A stretch of 64,000 bases of DNA from Phaeoceros laevis (Eukaryota; Anthocerotophyta; Anthocerotopsida; Notothyladales), in contig JBNGIQ010009265.1 of NCBI GenBank assembly GCA_049999765.1, positions 124,668 to 188,667 of the forward strand, given 5' to 3'. The notes below the pieces were generated by a model. It ran no database searches, was not told the DNA's origin, and saw nothing but the letters and a program-made list of their open reading frames with translations. Below, piece after piece: positions 1-9,954 of the stretch (positions within the stretch are counted from its first letter, which is position 1; the number at the start of each line of letters is the position of its first letter). The position numbers were made by a program, and so were the translations under genes.

Positions 1-109
1 GTGTGGTTAAGACAAGATTCATCATTGGGCTTCTCGACGGATGAAATGAATGAACCTCGCAATGGTCAGAGAGCCAAGAGAAGTTCCTCTCTGGGAAAAA
101 AAACTTCGA

Positions 110-830
110 ACTAATGCTGCAGACTTTTCTGAAACAACAATCATCCTGAATATGTATGCCAAGTGTGGGAGCAGAGAGCAAGGCTGTGTTTGCCTCGCTA
201 GACAGGATGACAGTGGAGGGCGTAGAGCCAGATGGCATCACCGTTCTTAGTGTGCTGGCCCTTTGCAGCCATGTGGGTCTCGTGGACAAAGGCCGAAAGT
301 ACTTTGAAGTCATGAGAAGAGATTACGGAATCAGCCCAACTGTGGAGCACTACACATGTATGATGGATCTCCTGGGCCGCGCGGGTCATCTGGATGAGGC
401 GCTCCAGATGGCCAAAACCATGCCTTGCCCTGCTGATGGTGTGGTGTGGCTGACACATTTAGGTTCTTGCCAGAAGTGGAACAATGTTAAGATTGCGCAA
501 CAGGCTTTTGAGTTTGCAGTGAGGTTGAATGGGAAAGAGGCCACATCTTATGTGCTGATGTCCAACATTTATGCAAGAGCTGAGACGTGGGAGGAGGCGA
601 AGGAGATGCAGGCGAGGCTAGGCGAAAGAAATGCGGGGCATAGAAGGAGCCAGGCCAGTGTTGGTGGACTGACATGGGTGGAGTAGTGCACTCGTTTGTA
701 TTTGGAGACAAAACTCATCCTGAGACTCTGAGTGAAGGTACTTACACAAGGTTCTAGTCGTCGAGGGAATGAAGAAAGAAGGAATACATCCTGAGTTGTC
801 GGTGCAGAACATGCCCGGCCCCATGACGGG
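110..830 (+). pseudogene. PPR (PLS-class, E-domain) protein remnant
   Basis: This is the carboxy-terminal part of a plant organelle RNA-binding PPR protein, the class that includes RNA-editing factors. A stretch at about 147-175 reads NMYAKCGS, the classic PLS motif ending. It then changes frame into about 170 codons carrying PPR signatures (MDLLGRAGHLDEAL, YVLMSNIYA) and an E-domain-like end. Near 670 the frame shifts again, and E+ domain residues (VVHSFVFGDKTHPETL) appear in another frame. A further fragment (GMKKEGIHPEL) follows in yet another frame before the sequence decays. No start codon and no full array are visible, and the 5' end may lie outside the window. At least three frame changes make a working gene unlikely. 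Short introns could explain one of them but not all. Confidence 0.8.
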
Positions 831-979
831 AAGGAGGTGAGTTGTGGGCACAGCTAGGAACTGTGGCTGTTGCTCATGCTCTGAGCAGGGCAATTGGCTT
901 CATCTGTGCTCTGCTTCCGCCACTGCCGTCAAGAAAACAAGGTACTGCAACTTTCCTTCTGAACACACTTTCGCAGTTG

Positions 980-1275
980 CCTCCTCCCCAGCCCCGGTGG
1001 CTGCTTCAGTACCCAACCCCAGTGGGTGCCTCCTACTCAGCCCCGGTGGCTGCTTCAGTGCTCAGCCCCAGTGACTGTTTCAGTGCCCAGCCCCAGTGGC
1101 TGCCTCCTCCCCAACCCCCGGTGGCTGCTTCAGTGCCCAGCCCCAGTGGCTGCTTGAAACCCCTAGCGCCACTGGCTGTTTAGAAATCCCCAGCCCCATT
1201 GGCAGCGTAAGCGTCAGCCCCGGTGGCTGCCTCCTCTCCAGTCCCAGTGGCTGCCTTCCGCCCCAGTGGCCCGTT
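980..1275. repeat. GC-rich degenerate tandem repeat, unit about 24-25 bp
   Basis: About a dozen imperfect copies of a unit resembling GCCCCAGTGGCTGCTTCAGT occur in a row. Two plus-strand frames stay open through it and give proline/serine/alanine-rich text with no recognisable domain. I read it as a minisatellite next to the PPR relic and not as a gene. Confidence 0.8.
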
Positions 1276-1529
1276 TTTTGTCCATCCCTAGCCTCCGAGA
1301 GCTACCTATCTATCCTCCGAGAGCTCGAAGGCAAGGAAACTACCTAAATACATGTGGAAACGAATTATGTGATGACGATAGCGAGGCCAAAGAGGATTTC
1401 ATTTGTAGAGCTACATTTGTGAGCACTTGTTAAAGATTATCATAATAATATATTGTTTCACACAAGGCATGATGTCATGAATGCCATGACCGGCAGGGTA
1501 TGTGCAGCTCGCATGTAGCAATATGTGTA

Positions 1530-1870
1530 TGTTGGAGCTCTGTCTCAAGGGAAGAAGCTTCTTGCATAGCTCTATCTAGAGGAGAGAGAGGACAAGTGGA
1601 AGCTGATGTTGGTGTTTGCAACAGCCTGCAGATGGTGATCATATGTGCGAAGTGAGCGCATGTGTATTATTTCCCGTTTGTGTGCCTTCTGAAAGCATAT
1701 AGCAGCGTCGGGGCTCTGTATCAAGGGAAGCAGCTTCCAGCAGAGATAGAGGAGAGAGGACTAGAATCTAACTTTTCTGTTCGCGACTGCCTGGTGGACA
1801 TGCACACAAATTGTGGGAGAATTGACGATGCTCGTCTTGACTGGAATTTTGGAGGTGTAGGGCTTTAAAG
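1530..1870 (+). pseudogene. PPR motif shards
   Basis: Two short PPR-like fragments lie in tandem. Around 1530-1650 a broken version reads VGALSQGKKL. Around 1662-1840 a better one reads LLKAYSSVGALYQGKQL, then DCLVDMHTNCGRIDDAR, the usual P-L-S junction text of plant PPR proteins. A stop follows at once and there is no start or array. They probably derive from the same family as the remnant at 110-830, which points to local duplication and decay. Confidence 0.7.
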
Positions 1871-2759
1871 GATGGCAAGAGGGTCCATGGGTTCAAGAGC
1901 TTACAAGTGCAGGTCCGGCCAGGTACTGAAATGCCATCCCCGAGGATCACGGCCACAGATTCTGGCACATTTTGCAAGCCTTCTTCAGGCCTGAAGGAGG
2001 CTAGGCATGTACGACTTTGAAGCTCTCCTTTGGGAAAGCCGAAGGCCGATGTGGTTGTAGGCATGCGAAGTGTGATTATTTGGAGGATGCTCGAAGAATC
2101 ACAACGCTTTCACAGAAACAGAGGCACGGTCATCCACAATAGCCACCCTCAGTCACAGAAGCCAGCGAAAAAGCCTGCAAACACTCCCAGGTCGTCAAGG
2201 AGAACAGTGAGAATTGCAGCAGACACGGGCTTCTAAACTGCTGGAAATCCCAAGTCAAACAGCTAATCCACCAGCTTAGTTCATGCCCGACAACTTCCCC
2301 AGGGATGATATCGCGGCCCTAAATCCGGCTCAGCTGTCTGAGAAACAGAAGTTCTTATCTCCCACACATCACAATCCGGATCTACCTAGCATTGGTTGGA
2401 CCCCTTAACCCCAGCCCAAACATTCACAGCTGCCTTATATTTGCTCTTCCCTTGCACTGGTGAAGTTGCTCTGGAGACACCTAGCAGAAGCTCCTCACCT
2501 GGTTTCTGGACAGGAGTTAGCTACGAAGTGCCCGACCTATCCTGCACTTGCAGACACAACATCCCTTCCAGGCAGCGGAAGCGTTCACAAAAGAGAACAC
2601 GCGTACGTTTGTTCTCATTTTACACAGCAAGCTTCTGGACATTAAGAGTCATTACTCTGCAACAGGTTGCCAAGTGCATATCACAAACAGGCAGTCAGAC
2701 TGCAACTATTTCATCAAATCTATTCCACAGGTCACCAAAAATTCCTCACTTGCTACTTC
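1870..2759. other. No recognisable gene
   Basis: Short open frames exist on both strands (for example plus-strand 2030-2236 and 2396-2797), but none shows a known domain or plausible splice structure. Part of this stretch is presumably the 3' UTR of the minus-strand PSRP3 gene. Confidence 0.5.
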
Positions 2760-3252
2760 CTATTGCGCTGCGGAAGAAGTTTGCTGCCATAGGTTGATGA
2801 TGTCAGTTGCCTGGTTGAGAAGGATGATGGTGCGCTTCTTAGAAATCCACGACTTGCTCTCCAGCTTAGCCCGGAGCTCCTCCCAGGCATCCTTCCTGGG
2901 CCAAAAGTAGTAGGGACTCAAGGGCACGGATCCATGTCCTGGCACGTCCTGGTCCAGAGCTACTCCAATGTTCTTCTCCAGCCACAAGAACTTCAACACC
3001 ACCCGTTGCTTGGCAATGATGGGCTTGCCCTTCTCCTGCGGAAAGGAAAGGCAGAAATGTGAAGCAGATCCTCTTTGCTCAGGTACTTCAAATGAGCCCA
3101 GCAGCAGCAATACATACCTTCTTGCCACCGGAAGCTGGAGCTGCAACTGGGGGGGCCCCGTCAATCTCCAGCGCCTGGGCCCGGAATGTGGCGCACCTCC
3201 CCGCAGTCGATGTGGCAGGGGTGAAGGCAGCTAGAGCGGCCATGGACGCCAT
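2760..3252 (-). CDS. PSRP3: Plastid-specific 30S ribosomal protein 3 (PSRP3/Ycf65)
   Basis: Two exons, complement(join(2760..3035,3118..3252)), give 135 codons plus stop. The 82-bp intron has GT and AG ends. Exon 1 (45 codons, starting [10 protein letters not shown]) is rich in Ala, Ser and Thr and looks like a chloroplast transit peptide. Exon 2 carries the Ycf65 domain with the family signatures [29 protein letters not shown] and [14 protein letters not shown]. The protein is a component of the small subunit of the plastid ribosome, in the stroma. In red algae and cyanobacteria its homologue is Ycf65, and in plants the gene is nuclear. The transit region is shorter than usual for flowering plants. 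The ATG at 3252 is followed by a second in-frame ATG at 3243. Identification is firm; the exact start is slightly uncertain. Confidence 0.93.
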
Positions 3253-3535
3253 CCTAACCAGCTGCACCGTACAACCAGGGCTCGGGCTACGCCGGCAACC
3301 AGTGTGATAGCCGGTACCCGACCATCTCCGCGAAATCCCTCCGGTTAAGAGGTATCTATTGATTATGAACTGGAATCATTCTGTTAATTACTAGTACCAC
3401 AGCCGGGATTTTCCAGAACGTGTAGTGATTGGATCATGGTTGCGTCCCCTTCATGTATTCATCCAAACCTTTATAGTCACCTAGTGTGCAAGTAGGTAAG
3501 CCACTTAAAGTTCCATTCTTGCTCAGCAGAGGCTT

Positions 3536-3820
3536 GTCGTATCNNNNNNNNNNNNNNNNNNNNNNNNNNNNNNNNNNNNNNNNNNNNNNNNNNNNNNNNN
3601 NNNNNNNNNNNNNNNNNNNNNNNNNNNNNNNNNNNNNNNNNNNNNNNNNNNNNNNNNNNNNNNNNNNGTCGTATAAATCCTCTCTTTTAACCATGTGTTT
3701 CTTACAGATCATTTAGTCGTATAAATCCTCTCTTTTAACCATGTGTTTCTTACAGATCATTTAGTCGCTTGACATATAAATCCTCCCTTCTAGCCATACA
3801 TTGTTATAGATTATTTAGTA
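3536..3820. repeat. 48-bp tandem repeat around an N gap
   Basis: A 48-bp unit beginning GTCGTATAAATCCTCTC is present at 3668 and 3716. A diverged third copy runs from about 3764, and the start of the unit appears left of the gap near 3536. The 124-base N gap (3544-3667) sits inside the array, so the true copy number is unknown. The array ends about 25 bp upstream of the ATG of the next gene and may be in its promoter or 5' UTR. Confidence 0.75.
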
Positions 3821-3844
3821 CTAGTTGTGGTTTCTTTAGCTATC

Positions 3845-4576
3845 ATGTCGTGCACGAGATTAATATTGTTGAGTCTCCTTGTGGTACTACAAAAGGTTGC
3901 TTCAGATGATCGTTGGACATTGAAAAGAGGCGGAAACCGACTGGGAGATTATATAAGCTATGCTTCAGAGCAACTTACAAACCCTGGTACCTCAGTTGCG
4001 TGTGCATGGATATTTGCCAAAGACACAGCATCTCGTGGTCAAAATGACTACGCAGCATTTTTCTATGAAATTGATGCCACTCTTATTCGAGGACGTCGCG
4101 TTCGTCTTCGGGCATTGATAAGAGTCAAGGGTGTGGATGATGGTGCTTGGGCAGGCTTGTTTATGCGAATAGACTCAGCTAGTGGGCAAGTCTTAGCCTT
4201 TGACAACATGATGGCTCGTCCAATAACCGGTACCACGCCGACTTACAGCTATGGTGAATACCACGAGGTGGTGTTAGATGTGCCTGGGAAACATTCCACA
4301 GATTCTAACCCTGCCTGTGAGGACCCTGAATCCCAAGCCACATCCATTGTCTTGGGAGGCTTTCTTGCAGGTGGTAAAGGATTTTTAGCCATGAGTGAGG
4401 TCAGGTTCCTAGAAGCCTCAACAAGTCCAGAATCTCCTCTTCCAACAAGTTCAATCCCACAAGGACCTGGTTTAAGAGATAGCTTAGGATCTGGTCTTAC
4501 GCATGAGGAGTTTAACGATGAAGATAACGAGAGGTGGATAAACTACTGCAACACCCGTGGCAATCCTACACCATAA
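3845..4576 (+). CDS. Secreted protein with a bacterial-like beta-sandwich-type domain
   Basis: An intronless ORF of 243 codons. The first ATG in frame is at 3845; upstream codons in the same frame lack ATG. Residues 1-20 form a clear signal peptide (Met-Ser-Cys-Thr-Arg, then a Leu/Val-rich core, then VAS|DD), so export is expected. Residues of about 75-195 carry a pattern I associate with bacterial proteins of unclear function. It has an RGRRVRLRALIRVKGV strand, WAGLFMRIDSASGQVLAFDNM, then RPITGTT, then a strand ending VVLDVP, then an ILGG/FLAGGKGF-like segment. The acidic, proline-rich tail (about 200-243) is unstructured. No catalytic residues are recognisable. Absence of introns, unlike most neighbours, and the bacterial-type domain suggest horizontal acquisition. 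That is inference; the domain could also be old in land plants. Confidence 0.75.
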   Translation: MSCTRLILLSLLVVLQKVASDDRWTLKRGGNRLGDYISYASEQLTNPGTSVACAWIFAKDTASRGQNDYAAFFYEIDATLIRGRRVRLRALIRVKGVDDGAWAGLFMRIDSASGQVLAFDNMMARPITGTTPTYSYGEYHEVVLDVPGKHSTDSNPACEDPESQATSIVLGGFLAGGKGFLAMSEVRFLEASTSPESPLPTSSIPQGPGLRDSLGSGLTHEEFNDEDNERWINYCNTRGNPTP

Positions 4577-6579
4577 GGGCAAGTTTCAAAGGTGAGATTT
4601 TCTAGCAAGACGTTGTAAAATTTAAGTTTGTATTGTTGTAAAAATAAAAGTGAATATCATATCCATAAATTATGTGATCTACTAAATTCATGATATAAAG
4701 TGAAAAGGAATTCTTCTTCTATGTAGTTTGAAATGTATAATTAGCTTTAGAGTCTAGACCTCTTAAAATTAAGGACAGTTTTTATATTAGCTTGGCCCAC
4801 AACCAAGCTAAATTATACAATGTGGGTGTAACACAATGGACTAGGTGTAAAACAATTTCGGTAGGTTTGTCCGCAACCACATCAAATTTTGATCGTGGAT
4901 GTGTACCACAATGTAGGGTATAAAGGTGTCTAATAAGTTGTAAGCTAGGGTTAATAAACTTATGCATAATTATTTTGAGATTTCAAATTCAAAAGATAAG
5001 GTGATACGGAAGTTACCAAAAAGTAGGTATAAAATCCATGTCTTTACAAATGATCATTCATCATCGGGTATCGGGTGCAGTCAGCCGGAGGCCGTCGTCC
5101 ACCCGTGCGACATACATACAACAAAAAACCAAAATATAGATACTCACACAAAAATAAAACAATAAAGTGCAATGGGTGTGAGTAAGGAGGCTATGTGTTC
5201 CATAGCTTTTGCATATACAAGTTGGCTACAAAATAGATGGTATTCTGTGCATCAACGTGAGCATCACCGTTAGCTATCATTTCATTCCATGGTAGGTAAC
5301 CATTATGTGGTAGGTAACTCTTCCCATTCCCTGGTATGTAACCATTGTGTGGTACCACAAGTAGCTTGTACTATGTCCAATATGTGGTAACTAAGTAGCT
5401 AATTGGAGAGCTATGCTATGTGGAATCATGGATTGATCAGCTGTCGTGCTTACCTTACCTGTGGTATCATACTAGAGACGTGATATCATGCTAGAGACGT
5501 GAGAGTAAATTTTGCCTGCTTTGGGGGTTATGGAAAAGCTAGGAATCCATTTTTCAGAAGTTGGGTGAGCTGGTAAGCACAATGAGCCAAAGCATGTGAT
5601 ATCATCTTAAAGACGTGAAAGTAGACTAGAAATTTTGGGGATTTCACGGAAACGCAAGGAATCCATTTTTCCAATGTTGGGTGAGCCTATGATATCATCT
5701 TAAAAACGTGACACTAAACCAGAAACTTTGGGGATTTCACGGAAAAGCAAGGAATCCATTATTCTCATGTTGGGTGAGCCGACAGTGGCAAACACAATCA
5801 GGGCAATGCTAGCGCAGACCCGCGGTGGAGCTGGCAGACCACACGCATTGTCACCCAACGCTTGCATGCCTGTCTCGACAAACCTCCGCGCACTAGCTGA
5901 GATTGCTGAATGGGTAGCTCACCAGTCAGACACCGTGTCCACTTCTGTCTCACCAAGAGCCTGAGGCTGGCTTTTGTTCGAGCAACCGCGCTGGGTTCAT
6001 ATAAAAGCCGGCTGGCGCAAGGAACCCGCATGAGTTCCTGACGCTAGTTATCCAGTACGCAATGGTATTTTTATCGGACTAGTCGGAACTGCCTAAAACC
6101 GATCAGTAAACTCTAATTTACATCGTGAAGACAGGATGCTACAATTTCTGCATTGCCCGTGGTCGGGTACTCTCTGCTTGTAAAAAACAGACATGCCGAA
6201 AAGGGATGCAGATGGATGCAATGCCAGGTCGACAACGCCACAATCCGAGCATTTAGCTGCGGCCTACAACCTCCCTGCCGCAGAAACAGTCTCTTCCAAA
6301 AAACGAAACAATACATTTTCCTCATGTTTGGTCAACTGGCGCAAAGCTGTAGCGTTGCCTACCACATAGCAACGAGACCCAAGATCCATGCCTAATTGGC
6401 TGCAGCACCTCATCAGGTTCTGGTATTCCCTGGATATCACTATATGGCAGTTAGTTTGCCTTGTGCAGCGGAACTTCACACTCATAAATGCATTGCGTGT
6501 GTCTAGGCCTAGCGCCAGTAAACCATTGGCAGTTGAGCCATCTTGGGCCCATCCCCATCTATAGGTCTTCAAAAGAATT
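4577..6579. other. Non-coding stretch, repeat-bearing
   Basis: No gene supported. Contains AT-rich sequence, scattered copies of a GGTAGGTAACCATT-like word (5285-5350), the tandem array at 5481-5782, and the downstream flank of the minus-strand RPS19 gene. A minus-strand open frame at 6264-6614 is only partly real: its upstream end overlaps, in another frame, the last exon of RPS19. Confidence 0.5.
5481..5782. repeat. Three tandem copies of a roughly 95-116-bp unit
   Basis: Each copy starts with TGATATCAT, continues with an AGACGTGA-like word, then TTTGGGGATTTCACGGAAA, GCAAGGAATCCATT and ends with TTGGGTGAGC. Copies start near 5481, 5597 and 5691; the first is the most diverged. No coding potential is seen. 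Confidence 0.75.
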
Positions 6580-7497
6580 TCAAGCAGCTGCTTCCACTGT
6601 GATTCGGCCAGCAACTTGGTCCAAATCCCGCTGACCGTTGGAGGTTATGCGCCTGCCGCTGCATTCGAAAACCATGAACACCAGGTCTTAGCAGGTATTC
6701 ATAGGGTACACAACCCATCACAGTGCTGACACAGCGACAGCACCCTCAGACTGCACATGAAGAAGCAAACAACAAAAGTACTTACCCTTTCGTGTCTTTC
6801 TCAACGATATCCAGAGCCTCCAACTGCTTCAGGACATTCCTTGCAATTGAACCGCTGCTCTTGGCAAAGTGAGATGGCCTCACACCGTTGCTCTTGCGAC
6901 CTCCATAAATCTTGCGGAACGCACCCACTCCGATACCCTGACGAAGGTAGATCTTCCTGGCCATCGAAGCTGTCCCAGAAAACCCTTTCAAAGATTAGGC
7001 ACAGCAATAGCTCCGTGCAGAAATCCCTCGGTGCAGCACTCACCACCCTAAACAAATTGTCATTAGCGTTCCAGCGACGTACTCACGCATGCATCCAAAC
7101 CTTCAGGGCATAAGAAGATTGCAACAAACCCGTGAAGCACGGCTTACCAGTCCTGATGTAAAACCAGTCGACGTCATAGGGGGCCAGCTCCTTGAAGGTT
7201 GCGGTCTTCACAAGATCAACCCAAGCTGGAACTTCGATCTGCCGAAGCCACCAAACAGCTAAGCACAACCAGGAACTGCATTCAGCTCCATCTCAGGAGC
7301 TCAAAAAACCCCGCGGCAGCCTCCAGGCAGGAATATGGTTGTTTTCGACGCCAGACGCCTGTGAGAATCAACATTGCAACCTCTTTGGCGAGGCAACGGG
7401 AAAAACGCACCTTGCCGGACCGCTTCAGATGTGCAGCGTAAGCGCGCACAAATTCGTGCGAGGGCACATCCTTGACGGTCTTCGCGGTCGCCGCCAT
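6580..7497 (-). CDS. RPS19: 40S ribosomal protein S19 (eS19)
   Basis: Four exons, complement(join(6580..6658,6786..6969,7148..7238,7411..7497)), encode 146 residues, close to the usual 143-145. Introns of 127, 178 and 172 bp all have GT-AG ends. The protein starts [20 protein letters not shown] and includes HLKRSGK at the first junction, [20 protein letters not shown] across the second junction, [18 protein letters not shown], and the carboxy end [19 protein letters not shown] across the third. eS19 belongs to the small cytosolic subunit and is needed for 18S rRNA 3' processing in other eukaryotes. All diagnostic blocks are present and in frame, so the gene appears intact. The last exon is only 79 bp. 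Confidence 0.96.
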
Positions 7498-8151
7498 AGC
7501 TGCTGATCGCGCTTGCAAGCCACCGGCAGCGGGCTCCTAGTGCAAAAGGGCATGCCTGTCGTGAGCCGAGCCTTAAGTGCCCTAAACCTAGTCGAACGAG
7601 TCGAACGAAATTAGAAGTTAGGTCAGGACAGGTGGGCATGTAGACGAACTTGCCTACAAAAGTCTGCTGAGAGAATCCCTCCTAGTTTCGGAGTTGCCAT
7701 GCTGGTGTGGCTCGATGTAACCCGACTACCCATCGAAGGCAAAAATTTGGCCGCAGAAATATGCCCGCCCAGGTGCTACCATCCTTCAGATCACGGCACT
7801 CGGAACGTCCGAAAGGCAGAACTTGGCCATCATACAACTGTACACTCACCACCCTTCTGGCAACACTCATCACCAGCTATGTGGTGGTACATGATCACAT
7901 GGAAGCTGAGACTGTTGAAAATTTACATGCATGTTACAAGAGGCAGTCAAGTATCAACACCTCACATCAAGAGAAACTGTACAAGCAAGATCGGAGAGAG
8001 CGTTTTCCAGCTTTCGCCCAATCCAGGGTCGAAGGTTTGGTTGTCATATCTAGAATAGGCACTTCAGGTACTGTGAGCCTTGAAAATGTGCACATGCAAC
8101 TTCAGCCCTCCAGCACCTTAGCAGTAGAAGCCACGTTCCGTACCGAGCACG
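7498..8151. other. Intergenic or untranslated sequence
   Basis: Presumed RPS19 5' UTR and promoter plus the 3' flank of the zinc-ribbon gene. Open frames on both strands (for example plus 7707-8252) lack recognisable motifs. Confidence 0.45.
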
Positions 8152-8619
8152 TCAATCTTCTGCAAAAGTTAAGGTTTTCTGGTCAGGACCTTTGGCAACA
8201 AAAATGCATCCAGAAGCCAAGCCAATGGATTGCAGCTGTCTCTGAATACTAGAAGGAAGAATTTGAAGAGCACAAGGACATTCAACCTCGAGAACAAGTT
8301 TCACATCTAGAACAGACGCCAATTTCGACAGAAATAATTGAGGACTTAGCAATCCGGAGACGGTACCTTTCCCCTCTACGTTCTTTGATGTCGTCTCCCT
8401 AATCAATTGGTAGTGTTCCCAGGGCAGCAGCAGCTTGCATTTCCGGCAGAAGATGGCAGGATTCTTGCCATCGTGCCGGTATACTGGCACAAGGAAGAGG
8501 CGGAATACAGTGTCATACTCCACCAAATTGACCCTCCCATCGCACCGGGGGCAAGGGATGGCCGTCTGCTGCAGAACCCTGCGTATATCCTGTGTGGCTC
8601 CTGCGAACATGAAGAACAT
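8152..8619 (-). CDS. Zinc-ribbon protein (zinc_ribbon_15-like)
   Basis: An ORF of 155 codons from the ATG at 8619. An in-frame GTG 15 bases upstream is not a plausible eukaryotic start. The amino end reads MFFMFAGATQDIRRVL, matching the MFFFF-G start of small plant zinc-ribbon proteins. Two CxxC pairs follow: CPRC, then after about 33 residues CRKC, with VEYDTVFRLFLVPVYR between. That spacing suits a four-cysteine zinc site. The second half (after about residue 85) has no family resemblance I can see. A GTACCG near 8366 could be a splice donor, so the true protein may leave this frame there. Function is unknown; homologues are small single-domain proteins. Confidence is high for the first 85 residues and low for the tail. 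Confidence 0.7.
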   Translation of the reverse strand: MFFMFAGATQDIRRVLQQTAIPCPRCDGRVNLVEYDTVFRLFLVPVYRHDGKNPAIFCRKCKLLLPWEHYQLIRETTSKNVEGKGTVSGLLSPQLFLSKLASVLDVKLVLEVECPCALQILPSSIQRQLQSIGLASGCIFVAKGPDQKTLTFAED

Positions 8620-8652
8620 GGCTTGATCCTTCACAGCACTCCCGTCAAGTGT

Positions 8653-8793
8653 TTACAAGGCTTCCAAGTACTTCAAGCTGGCCAGTCCCTCTGGAAGCAG
8701 ATCGTTCAAGAACTCCACATCCAATCTGAGGAAGGAGCACCTGAACAGCTCGGAAATTTTGCAAGACACAGAATCTGTGTCTGGAGGGGGCAT
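8653..8793 (-). CDS. Small 46-residue ORF upstream of the zinc-ribbon gene
   Basis: ATG at 8793, stop at 8653-8655, ending 33 bp before the zinc-ribbon ATG on the same strand. The peptide begins MPPPDTDSV and continues with FRCSFLRLDVEFLNDLLPEG and SLKYLEAL. That composition looks like a folded, leucine-rich protein rather than random translation. The final codon overlaps a GTAAAC that could be a splice donor, so it may instead be the first exon of a longer gene. It could also be an upstream ORF in the zinc-ribbon mRNA. I do not recognise the family and could not find a frame-compatible next exon. Confidence 0.4.
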   Translation of the reverse strand: MPPPDTDSVSCKISELFRCSFLRLDVEFLNDLLPEGLASLKYLEAL

Positions 8794-9148
8794 TCATCTT
8801 CCCCCTGCCGCAAGCTGAGGCATCCCATCAGCTCGTAGCGAACTGGAGCTGCGTGTCACGGTTAGCTTACATGTAGATTAGTTAACCGCGATGACCCCTT
8901 TTAACTCAATAGCGATTCGAAGGTGCCACCTTTGCGGGACATCAGTTCCTGCCGGGGAGCTGCACGGAGCATTTGCAGGTAGGAAGTGAAGGATCACGTT
9001 GAGCTGGAGGCTGCGAATTGAAGAGCTGAGAACAAGATCTTGTGGTGGAATTGGGCACGTAGCGTGCCGGTTAGGGAACATTGTTGTCTCCAGCTATCAA
9101 GGTTCACAGCAGCTGACCGATCACCTTCAAGGAATACCCTATTCAGCT

Positions 9149-9954
9149 ATGGCCAACCAGTACGAGCCGAGCGCCCCGGCTCAGGGCTACCCTCACTATC
9201 CGCCTCCAGTCTACGGGACGCCTGTCCCTCAGCACTCGTCTCCATGGTTGCAGCGGCCTCAGCAGGGACCCTATCAGGGTTACGCAGCGCAGGGGCATCC
9301 TGCGCCTGTCTACCCGATTCCATCAGACGAGCAGCGGAGCCGGGAATGGATGACGGACCTTTGCGGCTGCATGATGGATCCCTGCAACTGTCTCTTCACC
9401 CTCGTTTGCCCTTGCGTCGCTTTCGGAAGAGTGGCGGAGCGGCTGGATGACGGTGAAACTTCCTGCTTGACTGCGGCGCTGGTGTGGTATGTTTTGCAGC
9501 AGTTCACTACCTGCGGGTGCCTCTACTCCACGGCATACAGACAGAAGCTGAGGAGGAAGTACAACCTTGCCAACCGCCCCCTGCCTGACTTCCTGGTGCA
9601 CTATTTCTGCTGGTACTGCGCCATTTGCCAGGAGAGCAGGGAGCTCAGATATAGGGAAGAAGCGGGGTTCAATAGCTATGCTGGATCTCGCCTCCTTCCC
9701 CCACCCCAGCAGTCTTTTGTGGTGAGTGTAGGTTTGGTTGTCTCTCATGTGTTAGCGTTTTGGATTTTGGCACGTTGCTCTGCGTCCTTGAGTAGATGAG
9801 TATATGCTCCTTGTTTGATGTATATATCACTGTATCTTTGTTTGATGGATATATCCTTGTTTGATGGATATATTCTTGTTTGATGGATATATTCTTGTTT
9901 GATGGATATATCCTTGTTTGATGGATATATCACTGTCTGATCATGCAGGCGTAA
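9149..9954 (+). CDS. PLAC8/PCR-family cysteine-rich membrane protein
   Basis: Exon 1 (9149-9721) codes for 191 residues from the ATG of MANQYEPSAP. A GTGAGT donor at 9722 and a CAG at 9946-9948 would join it to GCG-TAA, giving a 192-residue protein. Reading through gives a longer tail ending at 9799. Residues 1-65 are rich in Pro, Tyr and Gln. The PLAC8 domain starts near WMTDLCGCMMDPCNC and includes the signature CPCVAFGRVAERLDDG, then a hydrophobic segment with VWYVLQQFTTCGCLY, RQKLRRKYNL and a second cysteine cluster HYFCWYCAICQESRELR. Plant relatives (PCR1/2, FW2.2-like) sit in the plasma membrane and act in metal efflux or organ-size control. Which of these applies here is unknown. The intron contains a minisatellite. 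Confidence 0.85.
9808..9932. repeat. 19-bp minisatellite CTTGTTTGATGGATATAT(T/C)
   Basis: About six to seven copies of the unit lie inside the proposed intron of the PLAC8 gene, ending about 15 bp before the acceptor CAG. The outer copies are degenerate and the inner four nearly identical. Confidence 0.85.

Noticed and set aside
842-1347. Proline/serine-rich plus-strand ORFs
   Set aside because: They translate the 24-bp GC-rich repeat in different frames; no start context or domain.
6264-6614. Minus-strand 116-codon ORF downstream of RPS19
   Set aside because: Its first part overlaps the real last RPS19 exon in a different frame, and the rest shows no motif.
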